This document shows positions 1-7,378 of a stretch of DNA of 30,353 bases, piece by piece. How positions within the stretch are numbered: position 1 is the stretch's first letter; each line of letters starts with the position of its first letter. A program made the translations under genes and the position numbers. Source of the DNA: DATKFM01 sp035544395 (GTDB taxonomy: Bacteria; Pseudomonadota; Alphaproteobacteria; Dongiales; Dongiaceae); contig DATKFM010000168.1 in NCBI GenBank assembly GCA_035544395.1, positions 1 through 30,353 on the forward strand. The letters are read 5' to 3'. Below the pieces are notes generated by a model that saw nothing but the letters and a program-made list of their open reading frames with translations, ran no database searches and was not told the DNA's origin.

Positions 1-245
1 ATACTGCTCATCCTGCGCTTGCAGGAGCAACGTCGGGATGACTTCCATATAGGCTTCCCGCAAACCCTTGAGTCCGGGATTGCGGTTCGATTGATAGCCG
101 CACCAAACAGTTATGGCTACGGCAGCAAAATTCACAGCTCACCCGGCCGGGCGGATTGTTGATTCCTCTTCGTCCGCGTAACAATCGAGGGGAATGTCAT
201 CTCCAGTCCCGGCGATGACGATGAACCCTGAAGGCGATATCCGGC
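1..245. other. Left-edge region upstream of pobA, no confident gene
   Basis: No recognisable gene lies here. A minus-strand frame is open from about base 138 to the left edge. It could be the 5' end of a gene divergent from pobA, for instance from ATG at 48-46 preceded by GGGAAG, reading MEVIPTLLLQAQDEQY into the edge. Plus-strand frame 1 is also open, to a TGA near 165, so openness alone proves little. A pobA regulator is often divergent from pobA, but the visible residues match no regulator family I know. The stretch just before 246 probably carries the pobA promoter and leader; I see no clear -35/-10 pair. Confidence 0.25.
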
Positions 246-1424
246 ATGGCACAGCGGACTCAGGTGGCCATCATCGGCTCCGGCCCCGCCGGCCTGCTGC
301 TAGGTCAACTGCTGCACAAAGCCGGCATCGACACGGTCATCCTGGAGCGCCGCAGCCGCGACTATGTCCTCGGGCGCGTTCGGGCCGGAGTGCTGGAGCA
401 AGGCACCGTCGGTCTGATCGATGAGGCTGACTGCGGCCAGCGGATGCATCGCGAAGGTCTCATTCATCGGGGAATCGAGATCAGCGTCCGCGGCACGCGG
501 CACCGCATCGACCTCCACGGCCTCACCGGCGGCAAGAGCGTCATGGTCTATGGCCAAACCGAGATTACCCGCGACTTGATGGACGCGCGAGTGACCGCCG
601 GCGCACCGACGATCTACGAAGCCGAGGATGTGAGCATCGGCGGATTCGACGGCCCCAAGCCGCAAGTACGCTATCTTGAGAATGGCTCCGAGAAATTGCT
701 GGATTGCGATTTCATCGCCGGCTGCGATGGTTTCCACGGCATCTGCCGGCCCAGCGTGCCGGAGTCGTCGATATCCCTCTTCGAGCGGGTCTATTCCTTC
801 GGCTGGCTCGGCGTGCTCGCCGACGTACCGCCGGTATCCGACGAGCTGATCTATGCGAACCACGAGCGCGGCTTCGCGCTCTGCTCCATGCGCTCGCCCA
901 GGCGCAGCCGCTACTATATCCAATGCAGCGCCTCGGAACATCCGGAAGACTGGCCCGACGGCAAATTCTGGACCGAGCTGCAGCGCCGCCTCGACCCGAC
1001 AGCGGCGGCACGGCTTGTGACCGGTCCTGCAATCGAAAAGAGCATTGCGCCATTGCGCAGCTTTGTCGCCGAGCCCATGCGGTTCGGCCGCCTGTTTCTG
1101 GCCGGCGATGCCGCACACATCGTCCCGCCCACCGGAGCCAAAGGCCTCAATCTCGCCGCCAGCGACGTGCGATATCTGGCGGAGGGCTTGATCGACCACT
1201 ACCGTGGCGGCAGCGACAAGGGATTGGACGCATATTCGCCGCGAGCCCTCTGCCGGATCTGGAAGGCCGAGCGGTTTTCCTGGTGGTTCACCTCGATCCT
1301 GCACCGGTTTCCCGATACCGGCCCCTTCGGCCAGAAGATCCAGCTCGCCGAGCTCGACTACCTCGTGGGGTCGCGGGCGGCATCCACATCTCTAGCGGAA
1401 AACTACGTCGGCCTACCGTATTAG
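246..1424 (+). CDS. pobA: 4-hydroxybenzoate 3-monooxygenase
   Basis: Cytoplasmic FAD-dependent aromatic hydroxylase that converts 4-hydroxybenzoate to protocatechuate using NADPH and oxygen. The 392 residues match the family's usual length of about 394. The N-terminal dinucleotide-binding motif GSGPAGLLLG is followed by the RVRAGVLEQG segment. The second FAD motif LFLAGDAAHIVPPTGAKGLN lies in the C-terminal third, and the protein ends with AENYVGLPY, which contains the family's active-site tyrosine. SRYYIQ supplies the other conserved tyrosine region. Nearly every block resembles Pseudomonas PobA, so identification is firm. Its product is the substrate of PcaHG encoded at 6039-7356, so it forms the entry step of the protocatechuate branch here. 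The start at 246 fits family N-termini, although no strong ribosome binding site is obvious. Confidence 0.96.
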   Translation: MAQRTQVAIIGSGPAGLLLGQLLHKAGIDTVILERRSRDYVLGRVRAGVLEQGTVGLIDEADCGQRMHREGLIHRGIEISVRGTRHRIDLHGLTGGKSVMVYGQTEITRDLMDARVTAGAPTIYEAEDVSIGGFDGPKPQVRYLENGSEKLLDCDFIAGCDGFHGICRPSVPESSISLFERVYSFGWLGVLADVPPVSDELIYANHERGFALCSMRSPRRSRYYIQCSASEHPEDWPDGKFWTELQRRLDPTAAARLVTGPAIEKSIAPLRSFVAEPMRFGRLFLAGDAAHIVPPTGAKGLNLAASDVRYLAEGLIDHYRGGSDKGLDAYSPRALCRIWKAERFSWWFTSILHRFPDTGPFGQKIQLAELDYLVGSRAASTSLAENYVGLPY

Positions 1425-1580
1425 ACGCCTAGACATATCGTTTCAGTTATGTTTGAGGCTCCATTGTTCATTTCACATAATCAAATCCCATAGTATTTAA
1501 TGGGCCGAGTGAATGGGCCGATAGACGCCCAGATTGACTCTGCCCGCGCGACGCGGGCAGCAAAGCGGGAGGAAAATCAC
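1425..1580 (+). promoter_or_regulatory. Intergenic region upstream of the TRAP transporter with an inverted repeat
   Basis: This 156-base AT-richer gap contains the inverted pair TTATGT (1447-1452) and ACATAA (1475-1480), separated by 22 bases. The layout would suit a regulator dimer site or two half-sites. A TATTTAAT stretch near 1493-1500 could be a -10 element. The ribosome binding site GGGAGG at 1567-1572 precedes the ATG at 1581. No regulator can be assigned; PcaQ is one candidate because TTATGC also occurs in the pcaQ-pcaC intergenic region. The promoter role is inferred from position. Confidence 0.35.
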
Positions 1581-2627
1581 ATGCGCCTTTCCAGACGTTC
1601 CCTGATCATGAGTGCTGCAGCACTGACCGCCCCCACTGTGCTGCGCCTGCCCTCGGCGAGAGCAGCTGATGTCAGCTTGCGTCTGCATCACTTCTTGCCG
1701 CCGAAGTCCAACGTGCACACCCGGTTGCTCGATCCCTGGGCCAAGAAAGTCGGCGAACTGTCCGGCGGCAAAGCGGTGATCGAAATCTTTCCGTCGATGC
1801 AACTCGGCGGCAAGCCGCCGGAGCTCTACGATCAGGCCAAGGATGGTGTGGTCGACATCGTATGGACCCTGCCCGGCTATACGCCGGGGCGGTTCCCGAG
1901 AACGGAAGTGTTCGAACTTCCGTTCATTGCCTCGCCGCGCGGCATCGTGAATTCCCAAGCGTCGCAGGAATATGCCAATACCCATCTCGGCGAGGAAACC
2001 AAGGATGTAAAGCTACTCGCCTTCTGGTCGCACGACCGGGGCGTGATCCATTGCCGGGAAAAGATCGAGACACTCGCCGATCTCCAAGGCAAGAAGCTGC
2101 GTTTTCCCACCCGCCTCGCCGGCGAAGCCTTAAAGACGGTGGGCGTCGCCGCCATCGGCATGCCAGTGCCGCAGGTGCCGGAGAGCCTTGCGCAGGGCGT
2201 GATCGATGGCGCCGTCGTGCCGTGGGAGGTTGTGCCGGCCGTAAAGCTGCAAGAGCTCGTCAAGTTCCACACCGAAATACCGGGAACGCCGACCTTCTAT
2301 ACAGCCTCGTTCTTCCTGGTCATGAACCAGGCCAGGTACGAGGGCCTCCCGGAGGATGTGCGCAAGGTCATCGACGAAACCACGGGCATGACCTTTGCCA
2401 CGGAGGCGGGTACCGTATGGGACACTGCAGGCGCCGACGTCGCCAAGATGGTCAAGGAGCGGGGCAATACCATCTTGACCCTGAGCGAGGCCGACAAGGC
2501 GCAGTGGATGACGGCCTCCGAACCCGTCACTGCGGCGTGGATCGCGGAAATGCAGGGCAAGGGCATCGATGCACCGGCGCTGATCGACTCGGCAAAGAGC
2601 CTGTTGAAGAAATACGAGGCTGCATGA
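1581..2627 (+). CDS. TRAP transporter substrate-binding protein (DctP family)
   Basis: Periplasmic solute receptor of a tripartite ATP-independent periplasmic transporter. The frame is open from 1500, but I choose ATG at 1581. It has GGGAGG 8 bases upstream and gives a clean signal peptide, beginning MRLSRRSLIMSAAAL and ending near AARA/ADV; the SRR pair makes a Tat signal possible. The mature protein, about 315 residues, has the DctP fold signature. This includes KKLRFPTRLAGEALK, whose arginine in this family usually pairs with the substrate carboxylate, followed by GMPVPQVPESLAQGVIDG and VPWEVVP. The two membrane subunits follow at 2697 and 3209. Because pobA lies upstream and pca genes downstream, an aromatic carboxylate such as 4-hydroxybenzoate or protocatechuate is the likely ligand; this is inferred from context only. 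Confidence 0.9.
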   Translation: MRLSRRSLIMSAAALTAPTVLRLPSARAADVSLRLHHFLPPKSNVHTRLLDPWAKKVGELSGGKAVIEIFPSMQLGGKPPELYDQAKDGVVDIVWTLPGYTPGRFPRTEVFELPFIASPRGIVNSQASQEYANTHLGEETKDVKLLAFWSHDRGVIHCREKIETLADLQGKKLRFPTRLAGEALKTVGVAAIGMPVPQVPESLAQGVIDGAVVPWEVVPAVKLQELVKFHTEIPGTPTFYTASFFLVMNQARYEGLPEDVRKVIDETTGMTFATEAGTVWDTAGADVAKMVKERGNTILTLSEADKAQWMTASEPVTAAWIAEMQGKGIDAPALIDSAKSLLKKYEAA

Positions 2628-2696
2628 CCGCGTCATGGCGGACGCCGGTGACACGGCGTTCGCCATTGGGCATGATCCGCCGGATGGAACGCCCGA

Positions 2697-3212
2697 ATGA
2701 ATGAGACCGCGGCAAGCGCAACTCCGGGTCCGTCGGGTACACCGCGCATCTTTGAGGCGATCGCGAAAATTCTGGCGCTCGTCGGCGGCACGGTCGCCAT
2801 CATCATTGCCGTTGTCGTCGTCGCGAGCGTACTTGCGCGCTGGTTGTTCTCGACGCCAATTCCAGGTGATTTCGAACTGGCACAGATTGGCACGGCGGTA
2901 GCGGTATTCGCCTTCCTGCCCTATTGCCAGATCGTGCGCGGCAACATCATGGTGGACACGTTCACAGCACATTTGCCGGTCCGCCTTCGCCGGCGCATCG
3001 ACGGAATTTGGGATCTTGTATACGCCGCTGCCATGGCGTTTGTTGCGGTCTGTTTGACGCGCGGCACTGTGGATACCTTTGCCTCGCATGAAGTCTCAAT
3101 GGTGCTGCGCATCCCCGTCTGGCCCGGCGTCGCCTTCGGCGCGTTTAGCTGCGGATTCCTGGCAATCGTGTCATTGGTCACCGCCCGCGGCCTTTGGCGG
3201 AACAAGCCGTGA
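2697..3212 (+). CDS. TRAP transporter small permease (DctQ family)
   Basis: Small membrane subunit of the TRAP transporter. The 171 residues show the four hydrophobic segments expected for DctQ: roughly 20-50 (ILALVGGTVAIIIAVVVVASVLARWLF), 60-82, 100-125 and 140-162. The motif IPGDFELAQIGTAVAVFAFLPYCQIVRGNI is typical of the family. It starts 69 bases after the binding-protein stop. Its TGA shares bases with the GTG start of the large permease (GTGA at 3209-3212), indicating translational coupling. Cation-driven uptake with DctP and DctM is known for the family; the substrate is inferred from neighbours. Confidence 0.9.
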   Translation: MNETAASATPGPSGTPRIFEAIAKILALVGGTVAIIIAVVVVASVLARWLFSTPIPGDFELAQIGTAVAVFAFLPYCQIVRGNIMVDTFTAHLPVRLRRRIDGIWDLVYAAAMAFVAVCLTRGTVDTFASHEVSMVLRIPVWPGVAFGAFSCGFLAIVSLVTARGLWRNKP

Positions 3213-4528
3213 GCGGCAGCTGGATCGCGCTCCTCGGTTTCGGATTGATGCTGGGGTTGATTGCACTCCGGCTGCATGTCGGCATCGCGATGTTCGTGAC
3301 CGGATGCCTCGGCTTCGTCTATCTCTCAAGCGCCCCGGCGTTGTTCGCATTCCTGAAGACCAATTCCTATAATCTGTTTGCAAGCTACACCCTGTCCGTC
3401 ATTCCGCTGTTCATATTGATGGGAGCGCTGGCGGAGCAATCGGGCCTATCAACTGCCCTGTTTCGTGCCGCTGCGGTCTTCATGGGCCGGGTCCGCGGCG
3501 GACTTGCAATGGCGGTAATCGCGGCATGCACCGCCTTCGGCGCGATCTGCGGATCTTCCGTTGCCACCACGGCCACTTTTGGCCGCGCGGCGCTGCCCGA
3601 GCTGCTGCGCCACAAGTACGACGGCGGCTTTGCCACTGGCACGGTCGCGGTCGGGGGCACGCTCGGCATCCTGATTCCACCCTCCATCATCCTGGTGATC
3701 TACGCCATCACGGTGGAGCAGAATATCAGCAAGCTCTTCATGGCGGCGCTGGTGCCGGGTTTGCTGGCAACGGCTTTTTATCTGGTCACCATTTTCGTCG
3801 TAGCGCGGCGCAAGCCGGAACTGGCGCCGGATCATGACCCGGATGATGGCCGCGGACGCTGGCAGCATGTGAAGTCGGTCTGGCCGGTGCTGTTGGTCGC
3901 GCTGCTGGTGGTCGGCGGCATCTATGGCGGCGTGTTCAGCCCCACCGAAGGCGCCGCGGTTGGGACTATCGCGCTCCTGGCGATTGGCCTGGCGCAGGGA
4001 TCGCTCGGCTGGGCGGCCCTCAAGACCAGCATTCTGAACACCGCTTCAACCACCGCCATGATCTTCGTGATCCTGATGGGGTCGGAAATCTTCAACGCCT
4101 TCCTGGCGCTGTCGCAAATGCCGATGCAGGCCGCGGAATTCATCACCTCTCTCGGGATGCCGCCCTACGCGATTCTTGGCGCAATTCTGGCGCTCTACAT
4201 CCTGCTGGGCGCCGTCATGGACGAGCTGGCGATGATCCTGCTCACCTTGCCGGTGTTCTTTCCGATTGTCTCCGCGCTCGATTTTGGAATGCAGCCCGAC
4301 GACCTTGCGATCTGGTTCGGCATACTGCTGTTGATCGTGGTCGGCATCGGCCTGACAGCGCCGCCGATCGGCTTGAATGTCTTCGTCATCAGTGCGATTG
4401 CCAAGAATGTCCCGATCGCGCAAACCTACCGCGGCGTCCTGCCCTTCATCGCCGCCGATATTGCGCGGCTTTTGTTGGTGTTGCTGTTTCCCGGACTGGC
4501 GCTCGGCCTCGTGCACCTGTTGACGTGA
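3209..4528 (+). CDS. TRAP transporter large permease (DctM family)
   Basis: Large integral membrane subunit of the TRAP transporter, which forms the cation-coupled translocation path. The 439 residues contain about a dozen hydrophobic segments. Family blocks visible include SVIPLFILMGALAEQSG, AICGSSVATTATFGRAALPEL, GGTLGILIPPSIILVIYA and LTAPPIGLNVFVISAIAK. The frame is also open from a TTG at 3194, but GTG at 3209 is preferred because it forms a GTGA overlap with the dctQ stop. The 3' end runs 83 bases into the convergent pcaQ coding frame (4446-4528), an unusual tail-to-tail overlap. Confidence 0.9.
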   Translation: MSGSWIALLGFGLMLGLIALRLHVGIAMFVTGCLGFVYLSSAPALFAFLKTNSYNLFASYTLSVIPLFILMGALAEQSGLSTALFRAAAVFMGRVRGGLAMAVIAACTAFGAICGSSVATTATFGRAALPELLRHKYDGGFATGTVAVGGTLGILIPPSIILVIYAITVEQNISKLFMAALVPGLLATAFYLVTIFVVARRKPELAPDHDPDDGRGRWQHVKSVWPVLLVALLVVGGIYGGVFSPTEGAAVGTIALLAIGLAQGSLGWAALKTSILNTASTTAMIFVILMGSEIFNAFLALSQMPMQAAEFITSLGMPPYAILGAILALYILLGAVMDELAMILLTLPVFFPIVSALDFGMQPDDLAIWFGILLLIVVGIGLTAPPIGLNVFVISAIAKNVPIAQTYRGVLPFIAADIARLLLVLLFPGLALGLVHLLT

Positions 4529-5450
4529 TGCGCTCCTGCTTGGCGGCTGCTTCCCGGATGGTCTGCATGAGCATCACGGCCGGCAGGCTTGCCGGAATAT
4601 CGGCGCGGGTGGTCAGCCCCACTGGCCCGGTAATCTCCCGGGTCGCCACCGGCAACTCGGCCAGCACGCCGTCATCGATATCATCGGCAACCACGCCCCG
4701 CGAAATGATCCACACCGCATCGGTCATCCTGGCATAGCGACGGCCGAATGCCATGGAGACGGTTTCGATCTGGTCGGGGACGGTGGCGATGCCGTTGGCG
4801 ATAAGGAAGCGATCGACCATCGGCCGGATGATCGCGCCTTCGGTCGGCATCAGCACCGTATACTCCGTGAATTTCCGGAGATCGAACGGCTTCAGGGCCA
4901 ACAATGGATGACCCGGCCGGACAATGAAGGAGACGGTCTCGGAATAGAGATGCTCGAAGCTGAGGCCCGTCATCAGGTCGGGATCGGCCAGGCGGCCCAC
5001 GACCAGATCCAGATCGCCGGTGCGGAGTTGCGACAACAGGACGGAGTTGGCCCCTGTGATTACCCGCACCACCGTTCCCATGTTCTCCTGTTTGAAGAGC
5101 TGCACGGCCGTGGGCATCACCCGGGTCGAGACGGTCGGCAGGGCGCCCACTTTGATCGCCATGCCGCCCTTGGTGCGGGCCTGGGTGATGGAGTCGATGC
5201 CCTGGCGCAGAGCGGTAATGCTGGCCCCGGCGTAGCGGAGGAACACCTCGCCGAACCGGGTCAGCGCCACGCCGCGGCCGCGCCGCTCGAACAGGGCGAC
5301 GCCCAGTAGTTCCTCCAGCTCCAGGATGGTCTTGGAGACCGCCGGCTGGGTGACCGAAAGCGCCGCGGCGGCTTTCACCATGCTCTGCTGGCGCGCAACC
5401 TCGAGAAAGCATTGAATATGCCGGTACTTGACCCGTTGATCGATCGCCAT
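4446..5450 (-). CDS. pcaQ: LysR-family regulator of protocatechuate catabolism, PcaQ type
   Basis: Transcription factor with an N-terminal winged helix-turn-helix (about residues 6-65, VKYRHIQCFLEVARQQSM then LSVTQPAVSKTILELEELLGVALFERRGRGVALTRFGEVFL) and a LysR effector domain (VGALPTVSTRVMPTAVQLF onward). These blocks resemble rhizobial PcaQ, which activates pca genes with beta-carboxy-cis,cis-muconate as co-inducer. The frame opens with GTG at 5456, but ATG at 5450 is better placed, 7 bases after AAGG. At 334 residues it is longer than the usual 300-310. The extra, low-complexity C-terminus lies inside the overlap with the dctM 3' end, suggesting loss of an earlier stop codon. It is divergent from pcaC, its probable target. 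Confidence 0.85.
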   Translation of the reverse strand: MAIDQRVKYRHIQCFLEVARQQSMVKAAAALSVTQPAVSKTILELEELLGVALFERRGRGVALTRFGEVFLRYAGASITALRQGIDSITQARTKGGMAIKVGALPTVSTRVMPTAVQLFKQENMGTVVRVITGANSVLLSQLRTGDLDLVVGRLADPDLMTGLSFEHLYSETVSFIVRPGHPLLALKPFDLRKFTEYTVLMPTEGAIIRPMVDRFLIANGIATVPDQIETVSMAFGRRYARMTDAVWIISRGVVADDIDDGVLAELPVATREITGPVGLTTRADIPASLPAVMLMQTIREAAAKQERITSTGARGRAPVRETATPTKAAQYRRR

Positions 5451-5604
5451 GGCCACGCCTTGAGATATATCGAATTACTTATGCTATCAGCACGAATGGT
5501 CATTATACAGAACCGAATGCTGCGGCCAAAATCCGCCCGAACTTGTGTTCCGGCCCTTATTCGACTGCTGGCCTTGGGGCCGGCATGCCGTACGGAGACC
5601 AGCC
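5451..5604. promoter_or_regulatory. Divergent pcaQ-pcaC promoter region
   Basis: Intergenic region between divergently transcribed pcaQ and pcaC, AT-rich in its first 65 bases and GC-rich afterwards. Position argues that it holds both promoters and the PcaQ binding site. The rhizobial PcaQ consensus (ATAACC, four bases, GGTTAA) is not present as such. Candidates are the imperfect palindrome TGCTATCAGCA near 5480-5490, which has LysR-like symmetry, and ATGGTCATTAT just downstream. GGAG at 5594-5597 is the ribosome binding site for the TTG start of pcaC at 5605. Confidence 0.5.
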
Positions 5605-6042
5605 TTGCCTGATCGACCGAAAACGCGCCCGCTCTTCGCCAAGGGGATGCAGACCCGGCGCGCCGTGCTGGGCGATGCCCATGTGGACGGCGCCAAGGCG
5701 AGCCAGACGGATTTCGACGCGCCCTTCCAGGCGTTGATCACCGAGGGCGCCTGGGGCGCGGTCTGGTCGCGGCCGCATTGGAGCAAGCGCGAGCGATCCA
5801 TGGTCACGATCGCCTTGCTCGCCGCCCTCGGCCATGACGAGGAACTGGCAATGCATGTGCGGGCCACCCGCAACACCGGCGCCACGGAGGAGGATCTGCG
5901 GGAAGCGATGATGCATGTCGCGATCTATGCCGGCGTTCCCGCCGCCAACCGCGCCATCAAGATCATCAAGCAGACCTATGCCGCCATGGACTCTGGCCGG
6001 CGCAGGAAAGCCGGCAAATCCAAACCGGGCCCGGTGGCATGA
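5605..6042 (+). CDS. pcaC: 4-carboxymuconolactone decarboxylase
   Basis: Decarboxylates gamma-carboxymuconolactone to beta-ketoadipate enol-lactone in the protocatechuate branch of the beta-ketoadipate pathway; cytoplasmic. The family signature runs from TRRAVLGDAHVD through FQALITEGAWGAVWSRP and ERSMVTIALLAALGHDEELAMHVRA, ending with VAIYAGVPAANRA. The frame is open from ATG 5545. However, TTG at 5605 has GGAG 7 bases upstream and gives the normal short N-terminus of about 18 residues before RRAVLG, so I prefer it; ATG 5647 is a third option. The length of 145 residues fits, with a basic tail (RRRKAGKSKPG). It overlaps pcaH by ATGA at 6039-6042 and is not fused to PcaD. Confidence 0.9.
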   Translation: MPDRPKTRPLFAKGMQTRRAVLGDAHVDGAKASQTDFDAPFQALITEGAWGAVWSRPHWSKRERSMVTIALLAALGHDEELAMHVRATRNTGATEEDLREAMMHVAIYAGVPAANRAIKIIKQTYAAMDSGRRRKAGKSKPGPVA

Positions 6043-6764
6043 CCGAGACCCAGGCATTCATCCGCCGCGACCGCAACTGGCATCCGCCCGCGGACACGCC
6101 CGGCTACAAGTCCACGGTGCTACGAGCGCCGCGCCGCGCCCTGCTCTCCCTGCCGCAATCGGAGAGCGAGATGACCGGGCCGGTCTTCGGGCACAACATG
6201 CTCGATCCGCTCGACAGCGATCTGATCCGCAACTACGCCGCCGACGGCGAGGCGATCGGCGAGCGCATTGTCGTGCATGGCCAAGTACTGGACGAAAACG
6301 CGCGGCCAGTGGCCGGCACGCTGATCGAGATCTGGCAAGCCAATGCCGGCGGCCGCTATCGCCATCTGCGCGACCAGTACATCGCCGCGCTCGACCCGAA
6401 CTTCGGCGGCGGCGGGCGCTGCATCAGCGATGCCGAGGGCAAGTATTCCTTCCGCACGGTCCGCCCTGGCCCCTACCCGTTCCGCAACAATGGGTCGGAA
6501 TGGCGACCGGCGCATATTCACTTTTCGCTGTTTGGCCATGCCTTCGCGCAACGGCTGGTCACGCAGATGTATTTCGAGGGCGATCCGCTGATCCGCATCT
6601 GCCCGATCGTCAACACAATCCACGATCCAGCGGCCATCGAACGACTGATTTCCAAGATCGACATGGCCAGCCAGGTTCCATTCGATAGCCTGGTCTACCG
6701 TTTCGACATTGTGTTGCGAGGGCGATGCTCGACCTTCTTCGAGAACCGGCGCGAGGGGAATTGA
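6039..6764 (+). CDS. pcaH: Protocatechuate 3,4-dioxygenase beta subunit
   Basis: Iron(III)-bearing subunit of the intradiol dioxygenase that cleaves protocatechuate to beta-carboxy-cis,cis-muconate. All four iron ligands of the Pseudomonas enzyme are found at the right spacing: Tyr107 (GGRYRH), Tyr146 (GPYPF), His159 and His161 (WRPAHIHF). The active-site arginine is Arg156. The spacings 107-146-159-161 equal those of Tyr408, Tyr447, His460 and His462 in the Pseudomonas numbering. The length of 241 residues is typical. It overlaps pcaC by four bases (ATGA), and its TGA is followed after one base by the pcaG ATG, so pcaCHG are translationally coupled. Confidence 0.96.
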   Translation: MTETQAFIRRDRNWHPPADTPGYKSTVLRAPRRALLSLPQSESEMTGPVFGHNMLDPLDSDLIRNYAADGEAIGERIVVHGQVLDENARPVAGTLIEIWQANAGGRYRHLRDQYIAALDPNFGGGGRCISDAEGKYSFRTVRPGPYPFRNNGSEWRPAHIHFSLFGHAFAQRLVTQMYFEGDPLIRICPIVNTIHDPAAIERLISKIDMASQVPFDSLVYRFDIVLRGRCSTFFENRREGN

Positions 6765-6765
6765 A

Positions 6766-7356
6766 ATGACCGCATCGACATTGAAGGAGACGCCCTCGCA
6801 AACCGCAGGTCCGTTTCTGCATATCGGCACGGTGCCCGCAACTGCCGGCCTGCGAACACGCCCGCAAGAGTGTTTGAATGTCCTGGCCAATGCCGCGACC
6901 GCCGGGGAGCGGATTGTCGTCGAAGGCGTAATTCATGACGGCGCCGGCGCGCCGGTTACCGACGCATTGCTGGAGATCTGGCAGGCCGGGGCTGATGGAC
7001 GCTACGGCGCGGCCGGGTTCCCAGGCTGGGGCCGCGCAGCGGCGGATTTCACTACGGGCCTGTTCCGGTTCGAAACCATCAAGCCCGGCGCCACGCGCGC
7101 GCGGGACGGCCGGCCGCAGGCGCCCCATGTCTCGATCTCGATTTTCGCGCGGGGCATCAACATCCATCTGCAAACCCGCATGTACTTCCCCGAAGAAACG
7201 GCGGCCAACAAGGCCGATCCCGTCCTGCAGGCCGTCGCCCAGCCCGATCTGATCGCCACGCTGATCTCGCGCAAGGAGACGAAGCCGGGCGCGGCGGTTT
7301 ATCGCTTCGACATCTATCTGCAGGGCGACCGGGAAACCGTGTTCTTCGATTTCTGA
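6766..7356 (+). CDS. pcaG: Protocatechuate 3,4-dioxygenase alpha subunit
   Basis: Non-iron structural subunit that pairs with PcaH to form the dioxygenase. The frame is open from 6709, but that would overlap pcaH by 56 bases. ATG at 6766, one base after the pcaH stop and preceded by GAGGGG, gives the family N-terminus (TLKETPSQTAGPFLHIG). Further family blocks are GAPVTDALLEIWQAGADGRY, FRFETIKPG, APHVSISIFARGINIHLQTRMYFPEE and YRFDIYLQGDRETVFFDF at the C-terminus. The iron-ligand residues of the beta subunit are absent, as usual for alpha. The length is 196 residues. The pcaB start lies 22 bases downstream. Confidence 0.95.
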   Translation: MTASTLKETPSQTAGPFLHIGTVPATAGLRTRPQECLNVLANAATAGERIVVEGVIHDGAGAPVTDALLEIWQAGADGRYGAAGFPGWGRAAADFTTGLFRFETIKPGATRARDGRPQAPHVSISIFARGINIHLQTRMYFPEETAANKADPVLQAVAQPDLIATLISRKETKPGAAVYRFDIYLQGDRETVFFDF

Positions 7357-7378
7357 GGCCGTGGGATAGATCGCCGGC

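Noticed and set aside
300..1304. 334-codon minus-strand frame opposite pobA
   Set aside because: pobA is recognisable along its full length on the plus strand; the minus frame is a shadow without motifs.
5545..5604. Upstream ATG start for pcaC at 5545
   Set aside because: It would add 20 residues not found in the family. TTG at 5605 has GGAG at good spacing.
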